Positions 10,714 to 21,068 of a DNA stretch of 64,000 bases are shown here, piece after piece. The position numbers and the translations under genes are program-made. Source of the DNA: Symsagittifera roscoffensis (lineage: Eukaryota > Xenacoelomorpha > Acoela > Convolutidae); contig NC_087063.1 in the NCBI RefSeq assembly GCF_963678635.1, forward strand, positions 64,587,290-64,651,289. The letters are read 5' to 3'. Numbering within the stretch: position 1 is the stretch's first letter; the number at the start of each line of letters is the position of its first letter. Under the pieces are notes generated by a model. That model worked only from the letters and a program-made list of their open reading frames with translations. It was not told where the DNA came from and did no database searches.

Positions 10714-13700
10714 CGAAACTCCAGATGATGATGAAATCTTTCCTTTTATAGTAGATGCAGATACTGATAGAGGACAACACATATTTTGTCAAAATTTACT
10801 CGTAAATTTATTTGAACCCGGAATTAGTCCATGTAAAACAGAGTTCCCCGATGTAAAAATCAAAAGACAAATCATAGATCACTATCTAAAAGATATATGC
10901 AACATAACACAACAGTATGGAATCTACTCTATAGAATTCACTTCCCCAAACCATAATAATAGAAAATATACAATTCAAACAGACGATCTTGATTTAGAAT
11001 TTTCAAAAGTTTTTTCAGAATATATAAAAAGCATCCAATACCATAACTCACAAAGAGCAAACTCCATTTTCACCAATGAAGTTTTCGCAATAATATATAG
11101 TTATATTTCGATATTAGAAAACGAAATCCCATTAACAAATGTCTCACCGACAGAAACATCTAAACATTTAAGAGTACGACATGAAATCACACTACTCTCT
11201 AGTTATTTAAACATCATTAAAGAAAATTTCACGAAAGACGACGTTTCACAACATACCAAACACGATTTACAAAAAATTTTGGCATGGTTCATAATAGATT
11301 ATTTCACACACAATATTGATTTAATTGCACAAGCAAGAAAAAATTTTAGACCCCAAAATTCGAACGATGATACCGCTATCACAGAACAATCAGATTATGT
11401 TTGGGACCCCGAATGGTCTCATCCCGCATTTATAAACTTTCCACAATCAATCTCAAGTCAAGCAATAGGTACAATATCTTACATAAGAGATTATGTAAGA
11501 GTAATACCATTAACAATTGATGCAACACCATTAAACTATAATACATTTTTACCCGATACACAAAATAATAGTTTAAACTCTACTGTCATACACAACGAAA
11601 ACCTCAATGGAACTAGGAATCTTACTCAACAAGATATCCAGACACCATCACACTTCATAAATGAAGAAATTGTACACACAACAACTACACAACAAAATAT
11701 TTCACCAATACGCCCAAATTTAACAACACCAAGAAATACAAATCCTTCACAAACACAGGTAACCTTACAATCAACCGTTAAACCTTCGGTTGCCCCTAAA
11801 TATTCACATATGGATTACCAAACATACAGACCCATGACAATACCATCAAAAACACGCAAAACATTCACTAGAAACAACTTTGCAGACCATAATTATAATT
11901 ATACACATACATCAAAAACAAATTATCAACCACAAAGGAATTTTAATCAATATACAAAACCTCGAAACTGGGATAACCCAACGGCCCAATATAATTCCAA
12001 AAATTTTCAACCAAATCCTCCACAGGATCGCAGTGAAAATTACCCATTTTTTCAACAAAATAAAAATAAAAAACAAACATCTTATCAAATGGATTATTTA
12101 TCCTCAGATGATGATTTCTTACAACCAGATATATTTGCACAAAATACTCAAGAATATCGTAGACAAGGAATACAGAAAACATGTACAAACCATAGAAATT
12201 TTTCTCCACAAACAATAGATGCACAACATCAACAACCAATTCAACAACAAAATCCAATTAATACACAATCTTTTCAACCAATTCAACAACAAAATCCAAT
12301 GACTGCACACTCGTATCAACCATCACAAATGCAAAATGAAATACCACTCCCATATTATCTCCAACAACATGAAATAACAAGAAACCAACTTTCAAATTTT
12401 TCTCAAATGCCAAATGCAGCAGAATCATTACAAATGACAATGAATCCATACCTTATGGGTGGATCATCAATAACATCAAACAAACCCTTAATGGTTTTCA
12501 CAGGAACAGACCCTGAATACTCTGTAGAAGATTATTTAAATGCAGTAACAGCAAATTTGATTTTAAATATAGGACCTGAACCAATTAATACGCCACTACA
12601 TCAAAACTGGATACATCGACGCACAGCGTTAATACAAACAACCTTAGATGGCGCAGCCCAAAAATGGTTTTCAGTACTACCTCTAGAAATAAAATCAAAC
12701 TGGAAAAGATTTACACAAGAATTTTCAAAAATGTTTGACTCCGAAAGAAACAAACAACAACAAAGAGTTTTATGTAATGAAATTCGCAGATTACCAAACG
12801 AAACCATCAAGCAAATAGCAGTACGAATCGAAACACTAGTTCGAAAAGCATATTCATTAAATACACATGACTATAAAAACACAAAGATGACAGAAATCTT
12901 AATGATGACCTTAACACCACAATTAAGGAAAATAGCAATAAAAAAGAGAGCATCCCATCCTTCTTCAATTCGAGAACCCGATTTAGATTTTAGAAAACTA
13001 GTAGACAAATTAGAACAAGCAGAAATCACGATGAAACTAGAAGAAACGGAAAATCTGAAATTACAATACGTTAACAGAATTGAAACGACTCCCACTAATA
13101 TTAATAATATACAGGAATCAGAAACAGACCTCGTTGAAAAAATCACTGAAATACTCAATATTTACGAAAAGAACCCGAACTTTAAAGGCAAACCATCTTT
13201 CAAAAAATGGTGTAATTATTGCCGACGATACGGACATAGTATTTCCGAATGTAGACAAAAACAGCAAGATAGTCAAAATAAACCTCAAAAATACAAAGAA
13301 CCAAATAAATCATTCTATCAATATATGAAAAAAGATCAAAATCTACCAAACAAAAATGTATACAGCAACAACAGTTCAGGAAAGCCACTTCCGAACAATA
13401 CAAGTTATACAAGAAATCAATCCCCATATAACTCAAGTTATAGAGGAAGATCACCAGAACGAAGAAACACGAATAATTCATCACAAAATCACTACAATAG
13501 ACCAAATAGTCGAAATAACTACTCCAGATCACATTCAAATACACAACGATTTGTTTCTAGATCTAATTCTCAACCAAGAAATAACTACTATCCAAACAAC
13601 CAATCACGAAATTCATCATACAATAGGAATAGAAACTACTCCTATAATCGAAATAGAAGTTATTCAAACAACCGAAACCAGAGTTACCCGAACAATCAAT

Positions 13701-16700
13701 CAAGGAATAACTCATATATTAGATCGAACTATAACAGACCAAACAATAATTACCAAAACAGATCGCGAAATAATTCACAAAATCGACACCCAAGTTATAA
13801 TAATCGTTATAGAAATTATTCCCAATCACCACACCGGAATAATAATAACTATAATAATTCTAATAATCGTCATAGAAGCAGTACACCTAAACATCAAAGA
13901 CAAATCAATCAAGTACAAGCTAACCCAGAAACAACATCAGACCCCCCAGGTATTGATGACACAGTTACTGATACGTTACAACTCAATCAAATAAATTGTA
14001 CATCATCAGATTCAGAAAGTGATACAGAAAACACTCTTTCTATCAATATGATAAAAGTCGAAAATGACTATGAATCTGTCATATATGAACAACCCTTTCC
14101 ATCACACATATATGAAAATCAATCAGAATTTCTTCAAAATTATTACACTACACCTATAAATTCCACACCAACGACGCAAGAAACAAATGAGATTAACACT
14201 ACAGATCAAACCAATAAAAATACCAAAACAAAATGCTTGAACACAAACCATATTTATCAAAATATACAAAAAGAACAACCCAAAGAAAAAATTTGGACAA
14301 TACCATTTCTCTTAGAAAGCCCAAGAAATAAAGAATTTCAACCACCAGACCTTGAAATAGATTTTTTAATTGATTCAGGAGCAGAATCAAACATAATAAA
14401 CATTCCCACATGGAATGAAATAAAAACTTTACACCCAAAGCTAACACCTCTTGAAACCTCCAGTAAGCTAGCAACAGCACAAGGATCAACATTGATAAAC
14501 TACGGAAAAATCCAATTATTTCTCCTCCCCACCAGAACAATGGAACAAAGCAAAATTTTAAATAAGCCATTTAAACAAATATTCCATATCACTGACATTA
14601 AATATAATATCATTGGAATACCATTTATTTCGAAGTATATACCAACAATTAACATCCTAAATAGTAAAATATTAATCAAAGATAAATATACAAAAACAAA
14701 AGAAACATCCTTAACATTTTTTCAAAGATTAAATAAACAACCACCATTCTTTTCAAAATTCTACCCGATATTTAACCAACAAAGAAAACACCTGAAACCA
14801 CTATCAGGAAACATCTATAATTTTTCAATCAAACAAGTTCACCAATATGATAAAGAACAAAACAAACAAAAATTTTATATGTCAGATTTTGAATTCAAAC
14901 CTATTCACAAATTCTTCAAAATCACAATCTCATCCATAAAATATTTGAAAAATTCGAATTCCGATATCATTTCCTTACATGTCTATAATAACACACCTTA
15001 CCAAGTAACATTACCTTTAGGACTTTTAGGATATTGTGAAACCAACGCTACAATATCACCAATACACGAAAAAGCCTATCGCGTAAATAATATACTCCAA
15101 TTACTAGATATTTGCCAATCTACAATTCTTAATGAAGAATTATCTATAAATAATATAATAAGTAACGAAAACAGAAATACGGATTATTTCACAAAAACTC
15201 CATATTTCAAACCTACATTCAACATAAGTAACTACACAGAGGACCAACAGAAATTTTTAACAATGTTTAATTTCCAACATTCACAAATAACACAAGTCGA
15301 ATTCGAAAAGTTAGCCAAACAGCTAATTGAATATTCATCAGTCTATGCAACATCAAAATTCGATGTTGGAAAAATCAGTTCATCACTACATCTCCCATTA
15401 AAACCAGACGCAGTTTTCAAAAAACAGAGAGCAAGTAAAGTACCAATTCACTTACATGATAAAGTAAACAGATTACTCGATATTTTAGAACAGTACAATA
15501 TTATATCACCAGTTAATAAAGAAGAACAACCAAAAGGCAACACATTCATCAACCCCGTTATCATTCTAGCTAAAGGAGAATCATTAAAAATCGTTCTCGA
15601 CGCTAGATACCTCAATTCACTCATAGATGAATCAAAATGCAATTGGCCCATCGAACCAATACAAGTTATTTTAACAAAAATAAATGGCAAATACTTCACA
15701 ACCGCCGATATGAATAGTGCATACAATCAAATGCCACTAGATGAACAATCACGACGTTTAACACAATTTGTTATCGGAAACCAACAATATGAATTTAACC
15801 GCTTATTCTATGGAATATCCATAGGACCAGCAGCATTTTCAGCTTTTATGAGCAAAATTTTTAGACCACTAATACTCAAGAAAAACGCAATCACCTATCT
15901 AGACGATGTTTTTATGCAATCACAAACAAAAGACGAAATGTTCAAAGTTTTAGAAAAATATCACCAAATACTTCAGAACGAAAATCTGAAGGCCGCCCCC
16001 GATAAATCACACTTCTTTTTGACAAGAGTTAAATTCTTAGGACATAATATAGAAAGAAAAACAATCACTCCACTGAAATCACGCATTGACGCTATTCAAA
16101 AACTTCAACCACCAACAAATAAAAAGAAAATCCAAGAATTCCTTGGAATGTTAAACTTTTTAAGTAAATATGTTTATAAAATGCAATTATATCTACGACC
16201 ATTTTACAACATCCTTAGACAACAAAATAATTTTGAATGGAATACAGAACATCAAGCACGATTCGAAGAAATAAAGAAACTTTTAACTGAACAAATTTCA
16301 AACACAATTCCAGACCCTGATCAACCATTTTATGCAATGTGCGATGCTTCGAACTTTGGCATCGGTGCAGCACTATTACAATCACATAATGGTACAAATA
16401 AAATGAACCTCATATCAGCAAATTCTCGATTATTCACTCAAGCAGAGCTACGACTCTCAACTCTAATGAGAGAATGTACAGCCATAATATATACACTGAC
16501 AGAATATGAATTTCTGATACTTGGATCAAAACATCCAACAGTTCTATTCACAGACCATAAACCAATCATCTTTCTCTTTACACAAAAATCTAACCCAAAC
16601 CACCGAGTTTACAGATTTCAACTAATTCTAATGAAATTTCCAAACTTACATATAGTTTGGACTGCAGGAAAAAATCTTGCATTACCAGACACCTTAAGTC

Positions 16701-18910
16701 GAAATACACCACCTGAATTACTTACACGAAAAACAACAGTTGAAATACCCAAAAACATAAAATTCTACCTTGCAGAAAACGAAACATCACCCCGATTAGA
16801 ATGCAAATATGCAGTTAAAACTGATATTGAACAATCACAAATAAATAATTTACAACATTTCCCACTTTATTTAGATTGTCAAAATAATCATTATGAAGTT
16901 GACCTACTTGGAACATCAACTTTTAAACCAATTCCATATTCCCAATGGATAAAAAATAACACCCAACAAAAACGAACAAAACAACACCCGCCTAAGAAAG
17001 ACCATTTTCCACTAATTGAAAAAGAAGATTTAACTGATAAAATAAATTTATCAGGACCACAAACAAATGATTCAAAATACACAATAAATCAAGTTTTTGA
17101 CCTTCACGACCCACTTGATACAATACCCTTATCTAAATTCGAAATTGAAAACATTTTTCTCCCTCCAACAGAAACAATTACAATTTCAACACTAAAACAA
17201 TACCAGAATCTTGACCCAATAATTCGACAACTAAAATCATGGCACAAATATAAAACTAAACCTAACAAAGCAGATTCAACCATACTAGGCAACAAGACAC
17301 TCCTCCGATATTTTCGCAAATTTAATTACACAACAATTAATGAAACTACAGACCTTTTAGAATACAACTTAAACGAATCCATAGTCCCCTGTCTTCCTTT
17401 AAGTATGATTCTCATCGCTTTTAATATTTCACATACACAAAATATTAAAGGACACTCTGGATCAGAAAAAACATATTCAAATTTTATACAAAATTTTTAC
17501 TTCCCAAATGCACCAATCTGGATAAAAGTACTATGCAATGATTGTATAGTATGTCAGCTAAATAAACCTTACCCAAATCAAAAACAAATAGCACAAAAAC
17601 AAGATTTTAAAGGACAAAGTTTGTACTTCAATCATCGTATCTCATTTGATACTAAAGGACCAATTTCACCCTCATCAGAAGGAAACTCCTACATTATGGT
17701 AATTGTTGACGCATTTACACATTATGTAGCACTTAACCCAGTACCACATTGTAACGCTTATTACGCTTACACAACACTCTATGAACACTGGATAGCAAAA
17801 TTCGGACTACCAGAAATTTTAGTTACAGACAATGGTACAGAATTCATAAATAATGAAATAATAACACTATGTCATTTATACAACATTAAACACATACCAC
17901 GTACATCTCATGCACCTTGGACAAACGGCTTAGTCGAAGGTATGAACCGTTCACTACAAGAATATCTTAGATGTATCATCAACGGAAATGATACAAAATA
18001 TACCGAATGGTCAGCAGATGTAAAATTATTTCCCTTAGCATATAACTCACAAATTACGACAACACTAGGAATGTCACCATACGAAATGGTTTTTAACCAA
18101 AAGCCACGCAAACCAATAATGTTTACAGCAAATTCCCATAAAAACGCACAAGGTTATTGTAAACCAAATAAAGATTCAATTTGTTATAACCTACCTTTAC
18201 ATACACACGATGAAGATCATTTTCATCACCCACAAATCCTTAAATTAGCCTCCGGTACACACACCGAATGGATTTTAAATAGAGATAAGAAACACAATGA
18301 AATTTACCAAAAAATAACGAAAAAGTTATTACAAAGACAAAACATAAATGAACAAATCAATTCACGTTTTACACCAGCTTCCGATTTAAAAATTGGAACA
18401 TTTGTTTTAATACCTAATTTTAATACTCAAAAAGGAATTTCTAAAAAATTACAACCCCTTCGAAAAGGACCATACCAAATAATTGCAAAACCCACTGATG
18501 TCACATATAAAATTACCGACTCAAACAAAAAAGAAATCGTTCAACATCGAAACAACCTATTACCTTATTACCCAAAAGAATACGCACTCCGCGAATTAAC
18601 CCAATTATATTCTTTCACAGGATTAAAAATCATTCAAAATGAACCACATCTGAAAAACACAGAACAAAATGATAACCCCACCGAAAATCAAAACACAAAA
18701 CCAACCGCCACCAAAAACAATACACAAAACCATAAAGAATCTCCAAAACAAAGAAAAAATAGAAAAATGACAGAACAAATAATACCCCAAGAAGAAATAG
18801 ACAAATCTGAACATAGAAAAACAACAAGACTCCGAAATCAACCACGTAAAAACTACAAAATGTTCATCCCCCAATCTAAAATATTAAAGAAAGTAGAATT
18901 TAAAAAGTAA
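10688..18910 (+). CDS. gag-pol polyprotein, 2740 aa
   Basis: A single open frame encodes gag and pol with no frameshift. Residues 1-600 are gag N-terminus with Q/N-rich stretches. About 600-800 looks like the capsid region (motifs GAAQKWFSVLP and LCNEIRRLPNETI). The CCHC knuckle is C842-C845-H850-C855. It is followed by an S/R/N-rich tail (about 890-1090) suited to RNA binding. The aspartic protease has DSGA at 1229-1232. Reverse transcriptase has YLDD at 1737-1740. RNase H starts near D1886. Integrase has an HHCC region near 2250-2300 and D2321, D2381 and E2417 (D-x35-E). A basic C-terminal tail follows. All catalytic residues are present, so the enzyme set looks competent. The domain order assigns it to Ty3/Gypsy. 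Confidence 0.97.
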   Translation: MSSTHTPGDETPDDDEIFPFIVDADTDRGQHIFCQNLLVNLFEPGISPCKTEFPDVKIKRQIIDHYLKDICNITQQYGIYSIEFTSPNHNNRKYTIQTDDLDLEFSKVFSEYIKSIQYHNSQRANSIFTNEVFAIIYSYISILENEIPLTNVSPTETSKHLRVRHEITLLSSYLNIIKENFTKDDVSQHTKHDLQKILAWFIIDYFTHNIDLIAQARKNFRPQNSNDDTAITEQSDYVWDPEWSHPAFINFPQSISSQAIGTISYIRDYVRVIPLTIDATPLNYNTFLPDTQNNSLNSTVIHNENLNGTRNLTQQDIQTPSHFINEEIVHTTTTQQNISPIRPNLTTPRNTNPSQTQVTLQSTVKPSVAPKYSHMDYQTYRPMTIPSKTRKTFTRNNFADHNYNYTHTSKTNYQPQRNFNQYTKPRNWDNPTAQYNSKNFQPNPPQDRSENYPFFQQNKNKKQTSYQMDYLSSDDDFLQPDIFAQNTQEYRRQGIQKTCTNHRNFSPQTIDAQHQQPIQQQNPINTQSFQPIQQQNPMTAHSYQPSQMQNEIPLPYYLQQHEITRNQLSNFSQMPNAAESLQMTMNPYLMGGSSITSNKPLMVFTGTDPEYSVEDYLNAVTANLILNIGPEPINTPLHQNWIHRRTALIQTTLDGAAQKWFSVLPLEIKSNWKRFTQEFSKMFDSERNKQQQRVLCNEIRRLPNETIKQIAVRIETLVRKAYSLNTHDYKNTKMTEILMMTLTPQLRKIAIKKRASHPSSIREPDLDFRKLVDKLEQAEITMKLEETENLKLQYVNRIETTPTNINNIQESETDLVEKITEILNIYEKNPNFKGKPSFKKWCNYCRRYGHSISECRQKQQDSQNKPQKYKEPNKSFYQYMKKDQNLPNKNVYSNNSSGKPLPNNTSYTRNQSPYNSSYRGRSPERRNTNNSSQNHYNRPNSRNNYSRSHSNTQRFVSRSNSQPRNNYYPNNQSRNSSYNRNRNYSYNRNRSYSNNRNQSYPNNQSRNNSYIRSNYNRPNNNYQNRSRNNSQNRHPSYNNRYRNYSQSPHRNNNNYNNSNNRHRSSTPKHQRQINQVQANPETTSDPPGIDDTVTDTLQLNQINCTSSDSESDTENTLSINMIKVENDYESVIYEQPFPSHIYENQSEFLQNYYTTPINSTPTTQETNEINTTDQTNKNTKTKCLNTNHIYQNIQKEQPKEKIWTIPFLLESPRNKEFQPPDLEIDFLIDSGAESNIINIPTWNEIKTLHPKLTPLETSSKLATAQGSTLINYGKIQLFLLPTRTMEQSKILNKPFKQIFHITDIKYNIIGIPFISKYIPTINILNSKILIKDKYTKTKETSLTFFQRLNKQPPFFSKFYPIFNQQRKHLKPLSGNIYNFSIKQVHQYDKEQNKQKFYMSDFEFKPIHKFFKITISSIKYLKNSNSDIISLHVYNNTPYQVTLPLGLLGYCETNATISPIHEKAYRVNNILQLLDICQSTILNEELSINNIISNENRNTDYFTKTPYFKPTFNISNYTEDQQKFLTMFNFQHSQITQVEFEKLAKQLIEYSSVYATSKFDVGKISSSLHLPLKPDAVFKKQRASKVPIHLHDKVNRLLDILEQYNIISPVNKEEQPKGNTFINPVIILAKGESLKIVLDARYLNSLIDESKCNWPIEPIQVILTKINGKYFTTADMNSAYNQMPLDEQSRRLTQFVIGNQQYEFNRLFYGISIGPAAFSAFMSKIFRPLILKKNAITYLDDVFMQSQTKDEMFKVLEKYHQILQNENLKAAPDKSHFFLTRVKFLGHNIERKTITPLKSRIDAIQKLQPPTNKKKIQEFLGMLNFLSKYVYKMQLYLRPFYNILRQQNNFEWNTEHQARFEEIKKLLTEQISNTIPDPDQPFYAMCDASNFGIGAALLQSHNGTNKMNLISANSRLFTQAELRLSTLMRECTAIIYTLTEYEFLILGSKHPTVLFTDHKPIIFLFTQKSNPNHRVYRFQLILMKFPNLHIVWTAGKNLALPDTLSRNTPPELLTRKTTVEIPKNIKFYLAENETSPRLECKYAVKTDIEQSQINNLQHFPLYLDCQNNHYEVDLLGTSTFKPIPYSQWIKNNTQQKRTKQHPPKKDHFPLIEKEDLTDKINLSGPQTNDSKYTINQVFDLHDPLDTIPLSKFEIENIFLPPTETITISTLKQYQNLDPIIRQLKSWHKYKTKPNKADSTILGNKTLLRYFRKFNYTTINETTDLLEYNLNESIVPCLPLSMILIAFNISHTQNIKGHSGSEKTYSNFIQNFYFPNAPIWIKVLCNDCIVCQLNKPYPNQKQIAQKQDFKGQSLYFNHRISFDTKGPISPSSEGNSYIMVIVDAFTHYVALNPVPHCNAYYAYTTLYEHWIAKFGLPEILVTDNGTEFINNEIITLCHLYNIKHIPRTSHAPWTNGLVEGMNRSLQEYLRCIINGNDTKYTEWSADVKLFPLAYNSQITTTLGMSPYEMVFNQKPRKPIMFTANSHKNAQGYCKPNKDSICYNLPLHTHDEDHFHHPQILKLASGTHTEWILNRDKKHNEIYQKITKKLLQRQNINEQINSRFTPASDLKIGTFVLIPNFNTQKGISKKLQPLRKGPYQIIAKPTDVTYKITDSNKKEIVQHRNNLLPYYPKEYALRELTQLYSFTGLKIIQNEPHLKNTEQNDNPTENQNTKPTATKNNTQNHKESPKQRKNRKMTEQIIPQEEIDKSEHRKTTRLRNQPRKNYKMFIPQSKILKKVEFKK

Positions 18911-19510
18911 TTTTAAGATTTTATACTTCACAATCTTGAAACCTCCGTAACATTTTTCATTTCAATTTTTCAAAATAACATGCTCACAAGTACGCAATAA
19001 TTCTAGTTCAAAATAGACCAATAGGATTCATCCAATCCGCCACTTTCTCTAACTCAAACTAAGATCAATTAGACGAATAATCTAGAACTCCAGGCACATC
19101 TCTAACTATAACTTTACAACCTCCAGGTCAAAAATAAGCAAACCACTCCAACTTGACAGCTAAAATAAATATCACCATAATACCGTACCCCTCCCTTATC
19201 TAATAACCCAAAGATCAACAATATTTCCCCAACTCAGACCACGAATACCCCCAAAACAAATTTGATAACTTAGCCTAAAGTAACAAAATGAAGATTTTAA
19301 TTAGCCTAAAGTATAAAAATCTCACCATACCCCGGATCATTTGACAAACAAAAATAAAGAAAAAGACGACCTCCCAGTCACCATGAAAATTGCCCCCAAC
19401 AATTTTTTACAAAACTCAACCCACTTGTCAAAAAACTAATAAATAATTCGACCACACTAGAAAACCGCCTCAAACAGCAAAAAATATTCGACCAAGAGAT
19501 CATTTCTTAA
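18911..19510 (+). other. spacer between pol and the accessory ORFs
   Basis: About 600 bp of AT-rich, C-rich-on-top DNA with no ORF of note. It may contain splice acceptors for the downstream ORFs, but I cannot place one firmly. Confidence 0.4.
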
Positions 19511-19741
19511 ATGCTCTTCTCTCAAACAGTTGCTCAAATACTTATAAATTTTAAACATTTTTTTTCAATACTTGAAGCCTTTATAATATTTCTTTTTGAT
19601 ATACTTGAATATTTTCTAATAATCCTAATCATTTTTTGTAACATTTTTTTAATTTTCTACACTATACTCGAACTATTCCTCCAACTTTCCAAAACCCTTG
19701 AATATATCCACAGGTACGATTTTAACAACTTGTCTAAATGA
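19511..19741 (+). CDS. small hydrophobic protein A, 76 aa
   Basis: ATG at 19511. Residues about 18-62 are almost entirely F, I and L (for example FLIILIIFCNIFLIFYTI), giving one long or two short membrane segments and a short polar tail. The stop TGA at 19739-19741 overlaps the next start as ATGA. It is a candidate viroporin-like or accessory membrane protein by composition only. No homologue is recognised. AT-rich DNA can give hydrophobic ORFs by chance, but the paired ORFs and tight overlap argue for reality. Confidence 0.45.
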   Translation: MLFSQTVAQILINFKHFFSILEAFIIFLFDILEYFLIILIIFCNIFLIFYTILELFLQLSKTLEYIHRYDFNNLSK

Positions 19742-19926
19742 TACAAACAATTTTCAGTAGAACTGATATTTTTTTATTGTTTGTAATTTTCATAGCATTC
19801 TTATCATCCCTCATTTTGACAATATGTAAATGTATAAAGAAAGCAATCCTCACATTTGCCCTAGCAACAATCCTTCTAATTCTTTTTTTGGAAGAATATT
19901 ATAATAAACACAAAATTTCTCACTAA
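19738..19926 (+). CDS. small hydrophobic protein B, 62 aa
   Basis: ATG at 19738 lies inside the stop of the preceding ORF (ATGA). It has two predicted membrane segments, at about residues 12-31 (FLLFVIFIAFLSSLILTI) and 36-52, separated by a small basic loop (KCIKK). The C-terminus is charged. The arrangement suggests stop-start coupled translation with protein A. Function is unknown. Confidence 0.45.
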   Translation: MIQTIFSRTDIFLLFVIFIAFLSSLILTICKCIKKAILTFALATILLILFLEEYYNKHKISH

Positions 19927-19934
19927 AGTAATAA

Positions 19935-21068
19935 TTCAAAAAACTATCAAAAATTGCTACCCAACAGTCACAGAATCAGTCTTCACCGACATCATCCCAA
20001 GATAACCAAACACCACCTTCAACTACTCAAAATCCTCAAACATCTACACGAATTTCTTTTCAAGACAATCCATACACTTTTGAAGAACGACATGCTCGTT
20101 TATCAGAACCACTAGAACCAGTTCAACGACAAGCACCTTTAAGCGAACCAACATATAACCTATATCCAACACTACCACAAGAACTAAGTAGAATAAAAAA
20201 TTCTAGTCAAAACCAAAATACAGTCGAAATAAATAGACAAATTATACATCCTCGACGAAACAGAAATTTTCAAACTCCCCGAGTTCATTTTGATATACCT
20301 CAATCCCCATCACAAAACACTCCAGAAAACCCCATTGGTATATTACCAGAAACCCCTACGCTTCTTTCACAACGTAGCACCTCAAGCCTACCATCAGATT
20401 ACTTAGGTTCAACACCAACATCTGAGCAAATACGTGAAAATCCCTTTAACCCCCCAAACCAGGCATCACGATTTCCATATTGGACTACACATTCATTCAC
20501 ACAAGGTGAACCAAATTTAGTCAATGACCCCATAGATATTTCTACGGATACAACAACATCCTCATCACTACCAGAAACATTATCACTACCATCAACACCA
20601 TCAATAAGCCAGTTTTCACCACCACCCTTTAACTTAAATTTTCCAAATAATCTCGACGCCAGATATCGAGAACAATCATCAATAAATATTCCTTTAAGAT
20701 TAGATTGGAATACATTCACAGCACCTCCACCATTATTTGGACAACATCAAGAAAGTAACCGCCTTCATAACTGGGCACTTAATAGATTACAATATCGCCA
20801 AGATATTCACAACGATATCCGCGATCACAATATTCAAATACTCCAACAAAACAGTTTACAATTAAAGTTTGAAATCACAGTTAAATTAAACAATATTACA
20901 CAACATCCCTACCCATTAAACCCACCTAACATAACAGCTCAATCACTACCACCACCGTTTATAACTACTGAAGTAATATATAAATACGACAGATATACCA
21001 AAAACACAATTGGTTACATTACATTTTATAATCCATACTCAGGATTATCATACACATGTATATTCTAA
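19935..21068 (+). CDS. 377-codon ORF with no AUG
   Basis: After in-frame stops (19929-19931 and 19932-19934) a frame stays open for 377 codons to TAA at 21066-21068. It contains no ATG, GTG or TTG, so it is absent from ordinary ORF lists. The first two thirds are rich in S, P, T and Q. The last third has ordinary composition (for example RLQYRQDIHNDIRDHNIQ and GYITFYNPYSG). The env start at 21056 lies inside its end. It must be reached by splicing onto an upstream start or by non-AUG initiation. I recognise no family. An open frame of this length in AT-rich DNA is unlikely by chance. Confidence 0.65.
   Translation, partial: FKKLSKIATQQSQNQSSPTSSQDNQTPPSTTQNPQTSTRISFQDNPYTFEERHARLSEPLEPVQRQAPLSEPTYNLYPTLPQELSRIKNSSQNQNTVEINRQIIHPRRNRNFQTPRVHFDIPQSPSQNTPENPIGILPETPTLLSQRSTSSLPSDYLGSTPTSEQIRENPFNPPNQASRFPYWTTHSFTQGEPNLVNDPIDISTDTTTSSSLPETLSLPSTPSISQFSPPPFNLNFPNNLDARYREQSSINIPLRLDWNTFTAPPPLFGQHQESNRLHNWALNRLQYRQDIHNDIRDHNIQILQQNSLQLKFEITVKLNNITQHPYPLNPPNITAQSLPPPFITTEVIYKYDRYTKNTIGYITFYNPYSGLSYTCIF

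Noticed and set aside
13356-13994. 212-codon ORF in an alternative frame of gag
   Set aside because: It lies over the low-complexity S/R/N-rich part of gag, and its composition (I, T, H) is that expected from the frame shift.
11943-18874. Many - strand ORFs of 60-123 codons opposite gag-pol
   Set aside because: Antisense shadows of an AT-rich, A-rich coding strand; rich in F, L and V, with no motifs.
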